DNA from: Mucilaginibacter flavidus
GTDB taxonomy: Bacteria; Bacteroidota; Bacteroidia; Sphingobacteriales; Sphingobacteriaceae
Reading direction: 5' to 3'
DNA: 64,000 bases
NCBI RefSeq assembly: GCF_024055575.1
Contig: NZ_JAMXOE010000022.1
Span: forward strand, 56,936-120,935
Part shown: positions 44,671 to 54,139 of the stretch, one piece after another
Position numbering within the stretch: position 1 is the first letter of the stretch
Layout of the letters: the number at the start of each line of letters is the position of its first letter
Translations under genes and position numbers: made by a program
The notes under the pieces: generated by a model
What the model was told of the DNA's origin: nothing
The model's input: only the letters and a program-made list of their open reading frames with translations
Database searches by the model: none

Positions 44671-46566
44671 TTATTGCTCCTTTACATCCAATACTTCAAG
44701 CTTGCCATACTTCTTTAGTTCATATTCCTTCACCATTAAAAAAATCAGTGGGGTAACCAGTAAAATATGGGTGGAAGATGTTAATACCCCGCCAATCATC
44801 GGCAATACAATTGGCTGCATCACGTCGCTGCCCGTACCGGTGGACCATAGGATGGGTACCAGCCCGAACAAGGCTACGCAAACCGTCATCAGCTTTGGCC
44901 TTAGTCTTTTTACCGCACCGTTCATTACATATTCATGCAGGTCAGCCCGGGTAATGTTCTCTCTGGAGTTGCCTTTAAGGGCTACTAATTGCTGCATCGC
45001 ATCGTTCAGGTATATCACCATTACTATTCCTGTTTCTACAGCAATGCCAAACAGGGCTATAAACCCAACCGCAACTGCTACAGATAAATGCACGCCAAAA
45101 AAATACACCATGTACGCGCCGCCTATCAATGCAAATGGAATACTGATGAGGCTGAAAAATGCCTCGCGGACAGACCGGAAGGCGAAATACAAACAGGCGA
45201 AAATGATGACCAATACAATTGGCAAAACCAGTTTCAGGGTATGCTCGGCGCGGATCAGGTTCTCATATTGGCCGCTCCATTCAATAAAATAGCCTTTGGG
45301 CAAAGTTTTAACCATGTTGTTTAACCGTTTCTGCGCCTCGTCAACAGTACTGCCCAAATCCCGGTCGCGTACATTGAACAATACCGTGCCCCGCAATAAG
45401 GCATTTTCTGATTGTATCATAGCCGGGCCATCACTGATTTGGATATCCGCAACCGATGATAATGGAATTGGCCCGTTATTACTTGTTTGTACCAGTGTGC
45501 GTTTTATAGCGTCCAGGTTGTTGCGGTAATCCTGTGCAAGCCGCAGGTTCACACTAAATCTCCTGCGCCCTTCAATGGTTGGGGTAAGGTTCATCCCACC
45601 GAGTGCACTTTCAACAACCTCGTTCACATCATCCACACTCAGGCCGTAACGGCCAATGGCATCCTTGTTCACTTTAATATCCAAATACTTTCCACCGGTG
45701 ATCGGGTCAACGTAGATGTCTTTTACACCCGCAATGCCCTGCAGCGCCTTTTTCATTTGGGTGGATAATGCAGCAATGGTGTCCAGGTTTTGCCCGTAAA
45801 CCTTTAAACCCACATCGGTACGGATACCTGTCGAAAGCATATTGATACGATTGATGATAGGCTGTGTCCAGCCGTTAACTACGCCGGGTATTTGTAGTTT
45901 GGCGTTTAACTCATTAATAATATCTTCCTTTTTAATGCCTTTTCGCCATTCGTCTTTGGGCTTTAACAAAATGATTGTTTCCACCATGTTTATAGGCGAA
46001 TTATCGGTAGCGGTATTTGCTCGTCCTGCTTTACCCAATACGTTTTTTACTTCGGGCAGGCTTTTAATTATCCTGTCCTGTACCTGTAATATCTGCTTGG
46101 CTTCTGAATTGGAAACATCGGGCAGGGTAACCGGCATAAACAAGATTGTTCCTTCATCTAAAGGCGGCATAAACTCCGTACCCAGGCTTAGTAATAACGG
46201 TACACTGATTACTAAAGCAAGTATGTTAATACCTATAGTGGTTTTCCGCCAGGTCATGCACCAGTTTAATACCGGGTGATATACCTTTTGCAGTACCCGG
46301 TTCAGGGGGTTATGGTTGTCAGTTCGCAATTTACCTTTGAGGAAAAAGGAAATGAGCACCGGCGCCAGCGTTACCGCAAGGATAGCGTCAATAGCGAGGA
46401 TGAAAGATTTTGTCCAGGCTAACGGGCCAAACAATTTACCTTCCTGGCCTTCCAGTAAAAATACCGGCAGGAATGAAGCAACAATAATGAGAGTGGAGAA
46501 AAAAACGCCACGCCCTACCTGCTTGCAGGAGGCTTCTATAATTTTGATTCTTTCTGCTGTGCTCAT
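44671..46566 (-). CDS. cusA: CusA-type metal efflux RND pump, C-terminal half
   Basis: 631 residues with ATG at 46566 overlapping the stop of the N-terminal half (ATGA). The sequence resumes in the middle of the normal CusA protein: ERIKIIEASCKQVGRGVFFS, TM5-6 (LIIVASFLPVFLLEGQEGKL then KSFILAIDAILAVTLAPVLI), the second porter domain (FMPPLDEGTILFMPV, IINRINMLSTGIRTDVGLKV with metal-coordinating Met region), and the last six TM helices ending HILLVTPLIFLMVKEYELKK. Alone it is not a pump; it must assemble with the product of 46563-47837. The two halves give about 1055 residues, the normal full length. Confidence 0.9.
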   Translation of the reverse strand: MSTAERIKIIEASCKQVGRGVFFSTLIIVASFLPVFLLEGQEGKLFGPLAWTKSFILAIDAILAVTLAPVLISFFLKGKLRTDNHNPLNRVLQKVYHPVLNWCMTWRKTTIGINILALVISVPLLLSLGTEFMPPLDEGTILFMPVTLPDVSNSEAKQILQVQDRIIKSLPEVKNVLGKAGRANTATDNSPINMVETIILLKPKDEWRKGIKKEDIINELNAKLQIPGVVNGWTQPIINRINMLSTGIRTDVGLKVYGQNLDTIAALSTQMKKALQGIAGVKDIYVDPITGGKYLDIKVNKDAIGRYGLSVDDVNEVVESALGGMNLTPTIEGRRRFSVNLRLAQDYRNNLDAIKRTLVQTSNNGPIPLSSVADIQISDGPAMIQSENALLRGTVLFNVRDRDLGSTVDEAQKRLNNMVKTLPKGYFIEWSGQYENLIRAEHTLKLVLPIVLVIIFACLYFAFRSVREAFFSLISIPFALIGGAYMVYFFGVHLSVAVAVGFIALFGIAVETGIVMVIYLNDAMQQLVALKGNSRENITRADLHEYVMNGAVKRLRPKLMTVCVALFGLVPILWSTGTGSDVMQPIVLPMIGGVLTSSTHILLVTPLIFLMVKEYELKKYGKLEVLDVKEQ

Positions 46567-47837
46567 GATTTTTCTTTTTCTTGTGCAATAGCCAGGTTGC
46601 GGTGTGAGTTTTCGACCATTACGATGCCGTTATCCACTATCACGCCAATGGCCAGGGCGATACCGGTTAATGACATGATGTTGGAACTGATGCCAAAGGC
46701 ATTAAGCAAAATGAAGCTGGTGGCTATTGTGATGGGTATTTGTATGATAATACTTAATGCGCTTCGCAAACTGAATAGAAACAGGATAACAATAATTGAA
46801 ACGGTTATCATCTCCTCAATGAGGGTATGCTTAACCGAACCAATGGCATTTTCTATCAGTTCACTCCGGTCGTATGCTATCTTGAATTTAACTCCGGGTG
46901 GGAAACCTTTCTCTATATCGGTCATTTTATCTTTTACCGCATGGATCACCCTATCGGCATTTTCTCCGTAGCGCATAACAACAATGCCACCAACAGCTTC
47001 TCCTTCGCCGTTCTGGTCAAATATGCCCAGGCGCAGGTCGCCACCCATTTGAACGGTTGCAATATCTTTTATCATTACCGGAATGGTGTTGATAACGCCA
47101 ACAGGGATATTCTCCACGTCCTGCAAATTTTTGATATAGCCCAGGCCCCGAACAATGTAACCGGTGCCGTTCATTTCAAACTTGCGGCCCCCTACATCGT
47201 TATTATTGCTTTTTACAGCCTTAAGCACCTGCGATAAGGGTATGTTATAGTAGTTGAGTTTATGCGGGTCAATGCTGATCTGGTACTGTTTTTCAAACCC
47301 ACCGAATGAAGCTACTTCGCTAACCCCAGGTACTGTTTGCAAACCTAATTTCACATACCAGTCCTGTAAAGCTCGTTGTTCGCCCAGGTCAAGGCCTTTG
47401 GCATCCAGCGTATACCATAAAATATGCCCTACGCCGGTACCATCAGGCCCTAATGTTGGAGTAATGCCTTCGGGCAGTAAACGCTGCGCATAGTTCAGCC
47501 TTTCCAATACACGGCTTCGCGCCCAATAAACATCGGCTTTGTCATCAAATACTATATATACAAAGCTCATCCCGAACATAGAGGTGGCCCGGATGGACTT
47601 TACTTTTGGGATACCCTGAAGGTTGCTCACCAATGGGTAGGTAACCTGGTCCTCCATAATCTGGGGGCTGCGGCCCTGCCATTCGGTGAAAACGATCACC
47701 TGGTTCTCCGACAAGTCGGGAATGGCATCAATGGAGTTTTGCTTAACAGAATAGGCACCCCAAGCAAAAAGAATCGTTGCGATCAGCAATACGATATACC
47801 TGTTTTTCAGCGACAGGGAAATAAGTTGATTAATCAT
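46563..47837 (-). CDS. cusA: CusA-type metal efflux RND pump, N-terminal half
   Basis: About 424 residues from the ATG at 47837 (MINQLISLSLKNRYIVLLIA); an in-frame ATG 11 codons earlier is less likely. TM1, the first porter domain (AIPDLSENQVIVFTEWQGRS, PDGTGVGHILWYTLDAKGLD) and TM2-4 (TVSIIVILFLFSLRSALSII, AIGVIVDNGIVMVENSHRNL) are intact, and the frame ends at TGA after QEKEKS, in the cytoplasmic loop before TM5. The A-runs just upstream of the stop on the coding strand (GAAAAAGAAAAATCATGA) suggest that one A has been lost; adding one A joins the halves in frame. It is the first gene of the pump operon after the metal-binding peptide. Confidence 0.9.
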   Translation of the reverse strand: MINQLISLSLKNRYIVLLIATILFAWGAYSVKQNSIDAIPDLSENQVIVFTEWQGRSPQIMEDQVTYPLVSNLQGIPKVKSIRATSMFGMSFVYIVFDDKADVYWARSRVLERLNYAQRLLPEGITPTLGPDGTGVGHILWYTLDAKGLDLGEQRALQDWYVKLGLQTVPGVSEVASFGGFEKQYQISIDPHKLNYYNIPLSQVLKAVKSNNNDVGGRKFEMNGTGYIVRGLGYIKNLQDVENIPVGVINTIPVMIKDIATVQMGGDLRLGIFDQNGEGEAVGGIVVMRYGENADRVIHAVKDKMTDIEKGFPPGVKFKIAYDRSELIENAIGSVKHTLIEEMITVSIIVILFLFSLRSALSIIIQIPITIATSFILLNAFGISSNIMSLTGIALAIGVIVDNGIVMVENSHRNLAIAQEKEKS

Positions 47838-47890
47838 CTTAAAGGTTTTATTCGACCCTGCTTTAAGCAAGGCCGAAATGAATTACATCT

Positions 47891-48130
47891 TTATTTTCCT
47901 GCCGGTTTCTTTTTGGCATCAGTCTTTTTAACAAGCGTCATACCACACTTCGGGCATTTCCCGGGTTTGTTGCTGATTACTTCAGGATGCATGGTACAGG
48001 TGTACTGAACCCTTGCCGGTTTAACTTTTTTTGTCTTAGTGGTGTCTGCTAACGCGATTGTTGAATGAGCAGCAAAAACGCTTGTAGCAGCGAATAGGAT
48101 GGCAACTGCCATCGGCATTATTTTTTTCAT
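47891..48130 (-). CDS. Small heavy-metal-binding-domain protein
   Basis: 79 residues with a signal peptide (MPMAVAILFAATSVFAAH). The mature part is a heavy-metal-binding domain (YTCTMHPEVISNKPGKCPKC then GMTLVKK), with the TCxMHPxV...CPxCGM pattern that binds Cu/Ag. A basic Lys-rich tail follows. It lies 54 bases upstream of cusA and could be the periplasmic metal chaperone to the pump (CusF-like role). The adaptor at 41055 has the same domain at its N-terminus. Confidence 0.88.
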   Translation of the reverse strand: MKKIMPMAVAILFAATSVFAAHSTIALADTTKTKKVKPARVQYTCTMHPEVISNKPGKCPKCGMTLVKKTDAKKKPAGK

Positions 48131-48251
48131 CTATTTAAAATTGAAAATCGATAATAACACGGGCAAGCCCAATGCGTGAATAATGAATTAAGATGGATTA
48201 CAAGGGATAATATAGCCTGATACAGAAAGTAAGGCTAGTGGAGAATACAGG

Positions 48252-48620
48252 TCAGATCCTGTAAGTGCAGTTTAAAGTATAGATAGGTATCGTAGGATTC
48301 CCCGGCGGGGCGTTCGCCTGGTAATTGGTGTGAAGTGTTTGTTCTGTTGGAGAATTAACGGCGATGCCGTAAGCTGGTGTCGGTAACAGTGCCGGTGTAG
48401 ACTGGGCTAAAACAGTAGTTTTCGCCATAACGTGCCCGTCCCTTATCTTGAAACTCTTGCTTTCATGCTTGCAGCAATTGCCCTTATCGGTATGATCTGT
48501 CGAAGCAAGGGTCAGCGTCACCGAAGCGAGTTTACCGCAGCAATAAAAACGGTTTACCCCTATACCCGCAATGGATAAAAGGTAAACTGCCGTTAATAAG
48601 ATGAGCGCGGTGCGTTTCAT
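48252..48620 (-). CDS. HYC_CC_PP family copper-island protein
   Basis: 122 residues with a signal-type N-terminal helix (TALILLTAVYLLSIAGIGV). The family-naming features are visible: RFYCCGKLAS (HYC-like position), KGNCCKHESKSFKIRDGH (CC) and QANAPPGNPTIPIY (PP). The Cys pairs suggest metal binding. The family is found in Bacteroidota beside copper resistance genes and its biochemical role is unknown. A second member sits at the other end of the island (54140-54535). Confidence 0.78.
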   Translation of the reverse strand: MKRTALILLTAVYLLSIAGIGVNRFYCCGKLASVTLTLASTDHTDKGNCCKHESKSFKIRDGHVMAKTTVLAQSTPALLPTPAYGIAVNSPTEQTLHTNYQANAPPGNPTIPIYTLNCTYRI

Positions 48621-48685
48621 GCGTCTAAATTACTGATTTTATATTCAAATGTCCCGCATTTGTCCATACGGGGCATAAAAACAGG

Positions 48686-49042
48686 TCACATTTTCATGGT
48701 GTCTTTCATCATCATGCCCTTTTTCATGGACATTTTCATCAACTTACCATCCATCATTATGCATTGACCCTCTTTCAGCATCATGGTTTTACCGTCCTTC
48801 ATTTTGACGGTACCATCTGTCATCACCATCGTTCCGTTGGTCATGGTCATTGTTTTGGTCATAGGCATTTTTTTACCGTGTCTCACGGTCATCATTTTGC
48901 CGTTCATCATCATTGCTGAGTGATTCATTTTGTGCATAGACATGTGCGACATCTTATGCATTGATGTGTCGGCCATTTTGGTTTGTGCCATTGCGCTACA
49001 ACTTAGTGCAACTGCAGTTAAGGCGATCAGAATTTTTTTCAT
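48686..49042 (-). CDS. Periplasmic Met-rich DUF6799-like protein
   Basis: 118 residues with a signal peptide (MKKILIALTAVALSCSAMAQ). The mature part is dominated by Met and Lys with His (HKMSHMSMHKMNHSAMMMNG), and two repeats of the DUF6799 pattern NGTMVMTDGTVKMKDGK and LKEGQCIMMDGKLMKM. Met-rich segments are typical Cu(I) ligands, so a periplasmic copper sponge is a fair inference. It follows the CopB gene by 78 bases in the same direction. Confidence 0.8.
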   Translation of the reverse strand: MKKILIALTAVALSCSAMAQTKMADTSMHKMSHMSMHKMNHSAMMMNGKMMTVRHGKKMPMTKTMTMTNGTMVMTDGTVKMKDGKTMMLKEGQCIMMDGKLMKMSMKKGMMMKDTMKM

Positions 49043-49120
49043 GTTTTTAACTTTTTGGTAGATATTATTTAGAGCACACTAATCGAGCCACGTTTCGGTA
49101 TATTGAGAAACTAAATCAGA

Positions 49121-51148
49121 TTAAGTTTTAACTTTCAGCATACTGGCATTAATTGCAACAACCACGGTGCTAACCGTCATTAATGCCGCCCCCACGGCCG
49201 GGCTTAATACGATGCCCTGGTTAAAAAGGACTCCCGCTGCCAATGGTAAGGCAATCACGTTATAACCCGTTGCCCAAACCAGGTTCTGGATCATTTTTCG
49301 ATAGGTGGCTTTACCAAATAATATTAAGCTTACAATATCCTTGGGATTGCTGTTCACTAAAACAATACCGGCGGTTGCTGCAGCAATATCACTGCCTGAG
49401 CCAACCGCAATGCCAATATCAGCTTGTGCCAGCGCCGGTGCATCATTCACACCGTCGCCGGTCATGGCTACAAACTCGCCTTTGCTTTGCAATTTTTTAA
49501 TCTTTTCCAATTTTTGATGGGGCAGAACTTCGGCAATAAAACTATCCATCCCCAAAGTTTTACTTACGCTTGCCGCTACTTTATTGTTATCGCCGGTAAG
49601 CAAAATAGATTTGATGTTTTCCTCCTTTAAAGTTTTAATAGCTTCTGCCGATTCGGGGCGTATCTCGTCAGAAAGTGCTATATACCCTGCCAGCTCTTTA
49701 TCTATCAATACAAACACTACAGTTTCTATATCGTTGGCCGAAAAGCCATCCGGCACGGCTAACTTACTTTCTTTCAGATAACCGGGACTAACCACCAATA
49801 TCTTTTTGCCATCTACCGTGGCTTCAACGCCCTTGCCGCTAATCGCTTTAAAGTTCGTTGCCTGCGGGATAGTGAGTTTTAAGTCTTTTGCTTTCTGCAG
49901 GATGCCTGTCGCAATGGGATGCTCTGATTTTTGTTCCAAAGCTGATGCCAAACGAATAATTTCATTTTCCTTTAAGTCCTTTTGGAGTGAAACTATTTTT
50001 GAAACCTCAAATTTTCCCACCGTTAATGTACCCGTCTTATCAAATACAATCGTGGTGATTTTTCTGGAATTTTCAAATGCATTCCTTTTTTTGATCAGTA
50101 ATCCATTTTTTGCAGACAGGGCGGTTGATTTGGCAACAACTAATGGCACCGCCAGCCCCAATGCATGCGGACAGCAAATCACAATAACGGTTACCATTCT
50201 TTCCATCGCAAAGGACAAGGGATGCCCGGTTAAAAACCAAAAGAGGAAAGTTGAAATACCAGTCACCAGGGCTATAATGGTTAACCATTTTGCTGCCGTA
50301 TCCGCCAGTAACTGCGTTTGCGATTTTGATTTTTGCGCGTCATCCACCAATTTGACCACCTGCGAGAGGTAAGACTCTTTTGCAGGATGAGATACGGTAA
50401 CCTTAAAGGAGCCATTGCCATTGATGGACCCAGCAATTACTTTATCTCCTTTAATCTTATGCACCGGTTTTGATTCACCGGTTAGCATAGATTCATTGAG
50501 ATAACTTTCGCCCTCCAGTATAATTCCGTCGGCTGCTACTTTTTCACCCGGTTTTACCAGGATAATATCATTCGTTTTTAAAGTCTCCGTTTTTACATCA
50601 TGCACCATATCCGGCATCACCATGTGGGCGTCGGCAGGCATCAACTTTACTAATAACTCCAGTTCGTTCGATGCCCCCATTACTGAACGCATTTCTATCC
50701 AATGCCCCAGCAGCATAATCAATATCAGCGTAGCCAACTCCCAAAAGAAATCCATCCCCTTTAAGCCGAAAACGATAGCTACGCTGTAGCTGTAAGCTAC
50801 TGTTATGGCAAACCCTATCAGAAACATCATACCCGGATTTTTAGCCTTTACCTCGTTTGCCAGCCCGGTTAAAAATGGCCAGCCACCATAAATAAATACC
50901 ACCGAAGAAAGTGCAAACAAAATGTAGGACGAACCTGTAAATTGCCAGTTAACGCCCATGAAATGCTGTATCATGGTCGACAACATCATGATAGGAATAG
51001 TGAGCGCCAGCACCACGTAGAACCGTTTTTTAAAGTCAGCTATCATCATCGCATGATGATCATGCTCTGACATGCCCTGATGTGGGTCGTTGCCCTGGTG
51101 CATCTTACTGTGATCCATGCCGCCATGCATTTTGTTCATTTTCATCAT
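49121..51148 (-). CDS. copB: CopB-type copper-exporting P-type ATPase
   Basis: 675 residues. The N-terminus is His/Met rich (HGGMDHSKMHQGNDPHQGMS) instead of a CxxC heavy-metal-associated domain. Eight TM segments are predicted; the intramembrane metal site is CPH (VICCPHALGLAVPLVV, about residue 325). Then DKTGTLT (phosphorylated Asp about 369), SEHPIATGI and GDGVNDAPALAQADIGIAVG. The CPH site is characteristic of the CopB/P1B-3 group, which exports Cu(I)/Cu(II) or Ag(I). It starts 8 bases after the multicopper oxidase stop. A second ATG follows the first in the same frame. Confidence 0.96.
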   Translation of the reverse strand: MMKMNKMHGGMDHSKMHQGNDPHQGMSEHDHHAMMIADFKKRFYVVLALTIPIMMLSTMIQHFMGVNWQFTGSSYILFALSSVVFIYGGWPFLTGLANEVKAKNPGMMFLIGFAITVAYSYSVAIVFGLKGMDFFWELATLILIMLLGHWIEMRSVMGASNELELLVKLMPADAHMVMPDMVHDVKTETLKTNDIILVKPGEKVAADGIILEGESYLNESMLTGESKPVHKIKGDKVIAGSINGNGSFKVTVSHPAKESYLSQVVKLVDDAQKSKSQTQLLADTAAKWLTIIALVTGISTFLFWFLTGHPLSFAMERMVTVIVICCPHALGLAVPLVVAKSTALSAKNGLLIKKRNAFENSRKITTIVFDKTGTLTVGKFEVSKIVSLQKDLKENEIIRLASALEQKSEHPIATGILQKAKDLKLTIPQATNFKAISGKGVEATVDGKKILVVSPGYLKESKLAVPDGFSANDIETVVFVLIDKELAGYIALSDEIRPESAEAIKTLKEENIKSILLTGDNNKVAASVSKTLGMDSFIAEVLPHQKLEKIKKLQSKGEFVAMTGDGVNDAPALAQADIGIAVGSGSDIAAATAGIVLVNSNPKDIVSLILFGKATYRKMIQNLVWATGYNVIALPLAAGVLFNQGIVLSPAVGAALMTVSTVVVAINASMLKVKT

Positions 51149-51156
51149 CCTGCTTT

Positions 51157-53406
51157 TTAATAAGTCAACGTCAATCCACCACCCAATCCCATGTCGCTAT
51201 CATAATGGCTGGATACCGAAAAATACTTCGTAACAATATACCTGAAACCGGCAGTGTATTCTTTGTCGGTATTGCCCATCACCGTAAACCTTAGCCGGCT
51301 GGTAAGCGGGATATCCTCCCGGCCCAGTTGAAACCTTAATTTACCATTGCCATCAATCCTCGCATCGGCAACAAACAGCATGGGCAGGGTGTAAGCCAGG
51401 CCGACTACTGCGGTATGGCGGTTGTTTTTGTTGCTCACCTGGCCAAACAGGTTCTTTTCCTGCCCTGTGGCTTTCTTATAGTGATAATCAAACCCGGCAT
51501 AACCATACAGCCATTGCATCTGGCCAAAATAACGGCCAATCATGGTTTCACTTTCGTAGCCTTTTGTGTCTTTAATCCCCAGGTGCCACATGGTCCATAA
51601 TTTCCAGCGTGTATTTGCAAAGCTTAAATTGCCATCGCTGCCATTGCTTTCCAGGCCAACTTTAGCCATCGGGTAAAAACGCCGGTCATCAGCATAAACC
51701 TTTTTAATAGCGTTTGCCGGGTCGGGTAGTTCGGGGTTTGGTGGGGAGTTTTCGTAACTGAAAATGCGGCCCATACCGCTCATCATGTGGTATAAAATAT
51801 GGCAATGGAAAAACCAGTCGCCGCTTTCGGTAGCTGCAAATTCAATGGTGTCGGTTTCCATCGGCATAATATCCAATGTGTTTTTCAATGGAGAATAGTC
51901 GCCCTGTCCGTTCAGTACCCTGAAATAGTGCCCGTGCAGGTGCATGGGGTGCCGCATCATGGTATTGTTATACAGGATGATCCGAACGTTTTCGCCTTTC
52001 TTAATCAATATTTTATCCGATTCGGAAACGGTTTTATTGTTGATGGTCCAAACATAACGGTTCATGTTCCCGGTAAGGTTAAAATGCAGCAGTTTAACCG
52101 GTCCGGCAAGTAAGGTTGTAGGCTTTAACGCCTTCAACATGCCGTAGTTTAGCGTAACCATGCCGGCAGTGTTTCCCATATCCATACCCGTCATATCGGC
52201 CATTTTTTTATCCGGTGCAACTGTGTCCTTTTTCGTTGCATCATCGTTCATTTCCGGGTACATTACTGTATTCATGTCCATTACCTGGTTGGTCATCACC
52301 ATGCCATCCATCTTTTTCATGTTGCCGTCTACTCCCATCATGTCGTTCATCATTTGCATGCCTTCAAAATATTTTAAATGCTGCAAGGGTTTGGCTTTTA
52401 CTTCGGGACCGCCGCCCAGCCATAGCGAGGTAGATTGGGTACGGTCTTCAGCCGTAGCTAAAAACTCAAAGCTACCATCGTGGGGTATGGTAACTACCAC
52501 ATCATAGGTTTCGGCGGTGGCGATAATCAACCGGTCAACTGGCACTGGCTGTACATCTTCGCCATCATTGGCAACCACGGTAATTTTGCCGGCGGCATAG
52601 TTAAGCCAGAAATAAGTTGAAGAGCCTCCATTCACGATTCGCAACCTCACCTTGTCGCCTTTTTTAAATTGCGACGCATGGTTAACCGCCTTACCATTGC
52701 TAAAAAAGCGGTCGTAATACACATCGCTTACATCCATCGCCACCATTCTTTTCCACTCGTTGGTCAGCTTGGTTTTAAAATGACCTTCGGCATAGTTTTG
52801 CGTGCTGCCTTTACGTATTGCGTACCAATCAGTTTGGTTATGCAGCGAGCGTTCCACCTCGTCGGGGTTCTCGTCTGTCCAGTCGCTTAATAGTAAGGTA
52901 TATTCTTTTTGCGGGGCCTCGTGTTTAGAATGAATAACAAACGCGCCGTACATACCGCTTTGCTGCTGCGTCATGGTATGCGAGTGGTACCAGTAAGTAC
53001 CGTGCTGCACCAGCGGGAACTTGTAGAAATGTGTTTCGCCAGGCCCGATCGGGGCAGTTGTGAGGTATGAAACACCATCGTAGCGGTTGGGCAATATCAG
53101 CCCATGCCAGTGGATGGAGGTTTCCATCATCATTTCGTTATGTACATAAATCTCGGCAGTATCGCCTTCGGTAAATTCAAGCGCCGGAGCAGGTATGCTC
53201 CCATTTATTACCATGGCAGGCCTCGCTTTGCCGGTATAGTTTACTGTAGAATCGCCGATATACAAGTGATAAATTTCGCGATTGCCAATTTTGGTGTAAA
53301 AGGGTTTGCGCGGCTCTTTACTATCCATCTTCATACCCATCATATGCTGGGCATAAGCAGAAACAGACAGCAAGAAAATAACTGGTAACAGCAGGTATCT
53401 TTTCAT
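51157..53406 (-). CDS. Multicopper oxidase with C-terminal CopB/PcoB-like barrel segment
   Basis: 749 residues with a signal peptide (LLLPVIFLLSVSAYA). Four copper motifs of a CopA/CueO-type oxidase are visible: IHWHGLILPNRYDG (about residue 96), YWYHSHTMTQQQSG (about 138), HPMHLHGHYF (about 484) and FFHCHILYHMMSGM (about 532). A Met/Asp-rich insert (MNDMMGVDGNMKKMDGMVM) precedes the last cupredoxin domain. The last 180 residues (from about 570) look like an outer-membrane barrel of the PcoB/CopB-type (MIGRYFGQMQWLYGYAG, KLRFQLGREDIPLTSRL and a final GGGLTLTY). It probably oxidises Cu(I) in the periplasm. CopA and CopB-type parts are separate genes in Pcu systems of proteobacteria. Confidence 0.92.
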   Translation of the reverse strand: MKRYLLLPVIFLLSVSAYAQHMMGMKMDSKEPRKPFYTKIGNREIYHLYIGDSTVNYTGKARPAMVINGSIPAPALEFTEGDTAEIYVHNEMMMETSIHWHGLILPNRYDGVSYLTTAPIGPGETHFYKFPLVQHGTYWYHSHTMTQQQSGMYGAFVIHSKHEAPQKEYTLLLSDWTDENPDEVERSLHNQTDWYAIRKGSTQNYAEGHFKTKLTNEWKRMVAMDVSDVYYDRFFSNGKAVNHASQFKKGDKVRLRIVNGGSSTYFWLNYAAGKITVVANDGEDVQPVPVDRLIIATAETYDVVVTIPHDGSFEFLATAEDRTQSTSLWLGGGPEVKAKPLQHLKYFEGMQMMNDMMGVDGNMKKMDGMVMTNQVMDMNTVMYPEMNDDATKKDTVAPDKKMADMTGMDMGNTAGMVTLNYGMLKALKPTTLLAGPVKLLHFNLTGNMNRYVWTINNKTVSESDKILIKKGENVRIILYNNTMMRHPMHLHGHYFRVLNGQGDYSPLKNTLDIMPMETDTIEFAATESGDWFFHCHILYHMMSGMGRIFSYENSPPNPELPDPANAIKKVYADDRRFYPMAKVGLESNGSDGNLSFANTRWKLWTMWHLGIKDTKGYESETMIGRYFGQMQWLYGYAGFDYHYKKATGQEKNLFGQVSNKNNRHTAVVGLAYTLPMLFVADARIDGNGKLRFQLGREDIPLTSRLRFTVMGNTDKEYTAGFRYIVTKYFSVSSHYDSDMGLGGGLTLTY

Positions 53407-53449
53407 ATTATAATAAGCTGCCGGGACTAACCGGCAGCGCTTAAATGAT

Positions 53450-53965
53450 TTATTTTGTTACCGGGTTCAGCGTTTCAGTAACCTTGCCACAGGTTAGCAT
53501 TTGTTTGCCGTAGTAAGGGTTCTTAATGTCGCTGGTCTCGCTCAACCAGGTAGCTTTTTTCATTGGGCAATACTGCTCATAAATTACTGCGGTATTCATT
53601 TTTAAACCCTTTACCAGTTCGGAAAGATTTTTTGAGAGACTGGTAAAATGCTCCCGCTGATGGTCAAGCGCGCTGCTCTCGCTTATATGCCTGCTGTCAA
53701 ACTGCAATTTGGTTGAGTAATTCATCCAAAGTTTATGCTGGTCAGCAGTAAACTTATCCATTGGCACTGCGGTAATGGCTGCAACTAAAGCTTTGGCATT
53801 GGTTTGCGCCAGGTTATTATTATCGGCTGTAAGTGCATTTTTAACCCCGTAATAGGCGGTTACCACATTATTAACCGCAGTACTAGTTGTAACAGCCTGC
53901 GCCTTTATTTGTGTCGACGATGTTAAAACAATTAAGGCTATAATTAACGATTTTATATTTTTCAT
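53450..53965 (-). CDS. DUF3347 domain protein of copper island
   Basis: 171 residues with a signal peptide (LIIALIVLTSSTQIKAQ). The DUF3347 pattern is clear: AVNNVVTAYYGVKNALTADN, HFTSLSKNLSELVKGLKM, then CPMKKATWLSETSDIKNPYY and GKQMLTCGKV. The conserved Cys/Met residues at the end suggest metal handling. It is often found next to CusB-type genes in Bacteroidota. It lies 43 bases upstream of the multicopper oxidase and is probably co-transcribed. Confidence 0.88.
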   Translation of the reverse strand: MKNIKSLIIALIVLTSSTQIKAQAVTTSTAVNNVVTAYYGVKNALTADNNNLAQTNAKALVAAITAVPMDKFTADQHKLWMNYSTKLQFDSRHISESSALDHQREHFTSLSKNLSELVKGLKMNTAVIYEQYCPMKKATWLSETSDIKNPYYGKQMLTCGKVTETLNPVTK

Positions 53966-54139
53966 GATTTTGTTTGTTTAATGTTCAGCAATCTGTTGGT
54001 TTAAGTATTAAACCAGCTGCTTACAACCGTATTTAAGCGGTCGCAAATCGTGTTTTTAACAGAAAGTATTATTTAATAATTAAAGCTACTATAATTTAGA
54101 CAATAGAATGTGGTGGCCGTAAATACAGCAAAGCTTAAA

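Noticed and set aside
49806..50372. 188-codon plus-strand frame inside the CopB ATPase
   Set aside because: The minus-strand protein carries all P-type ATPase motifs here; the frame has no recognisable domain.
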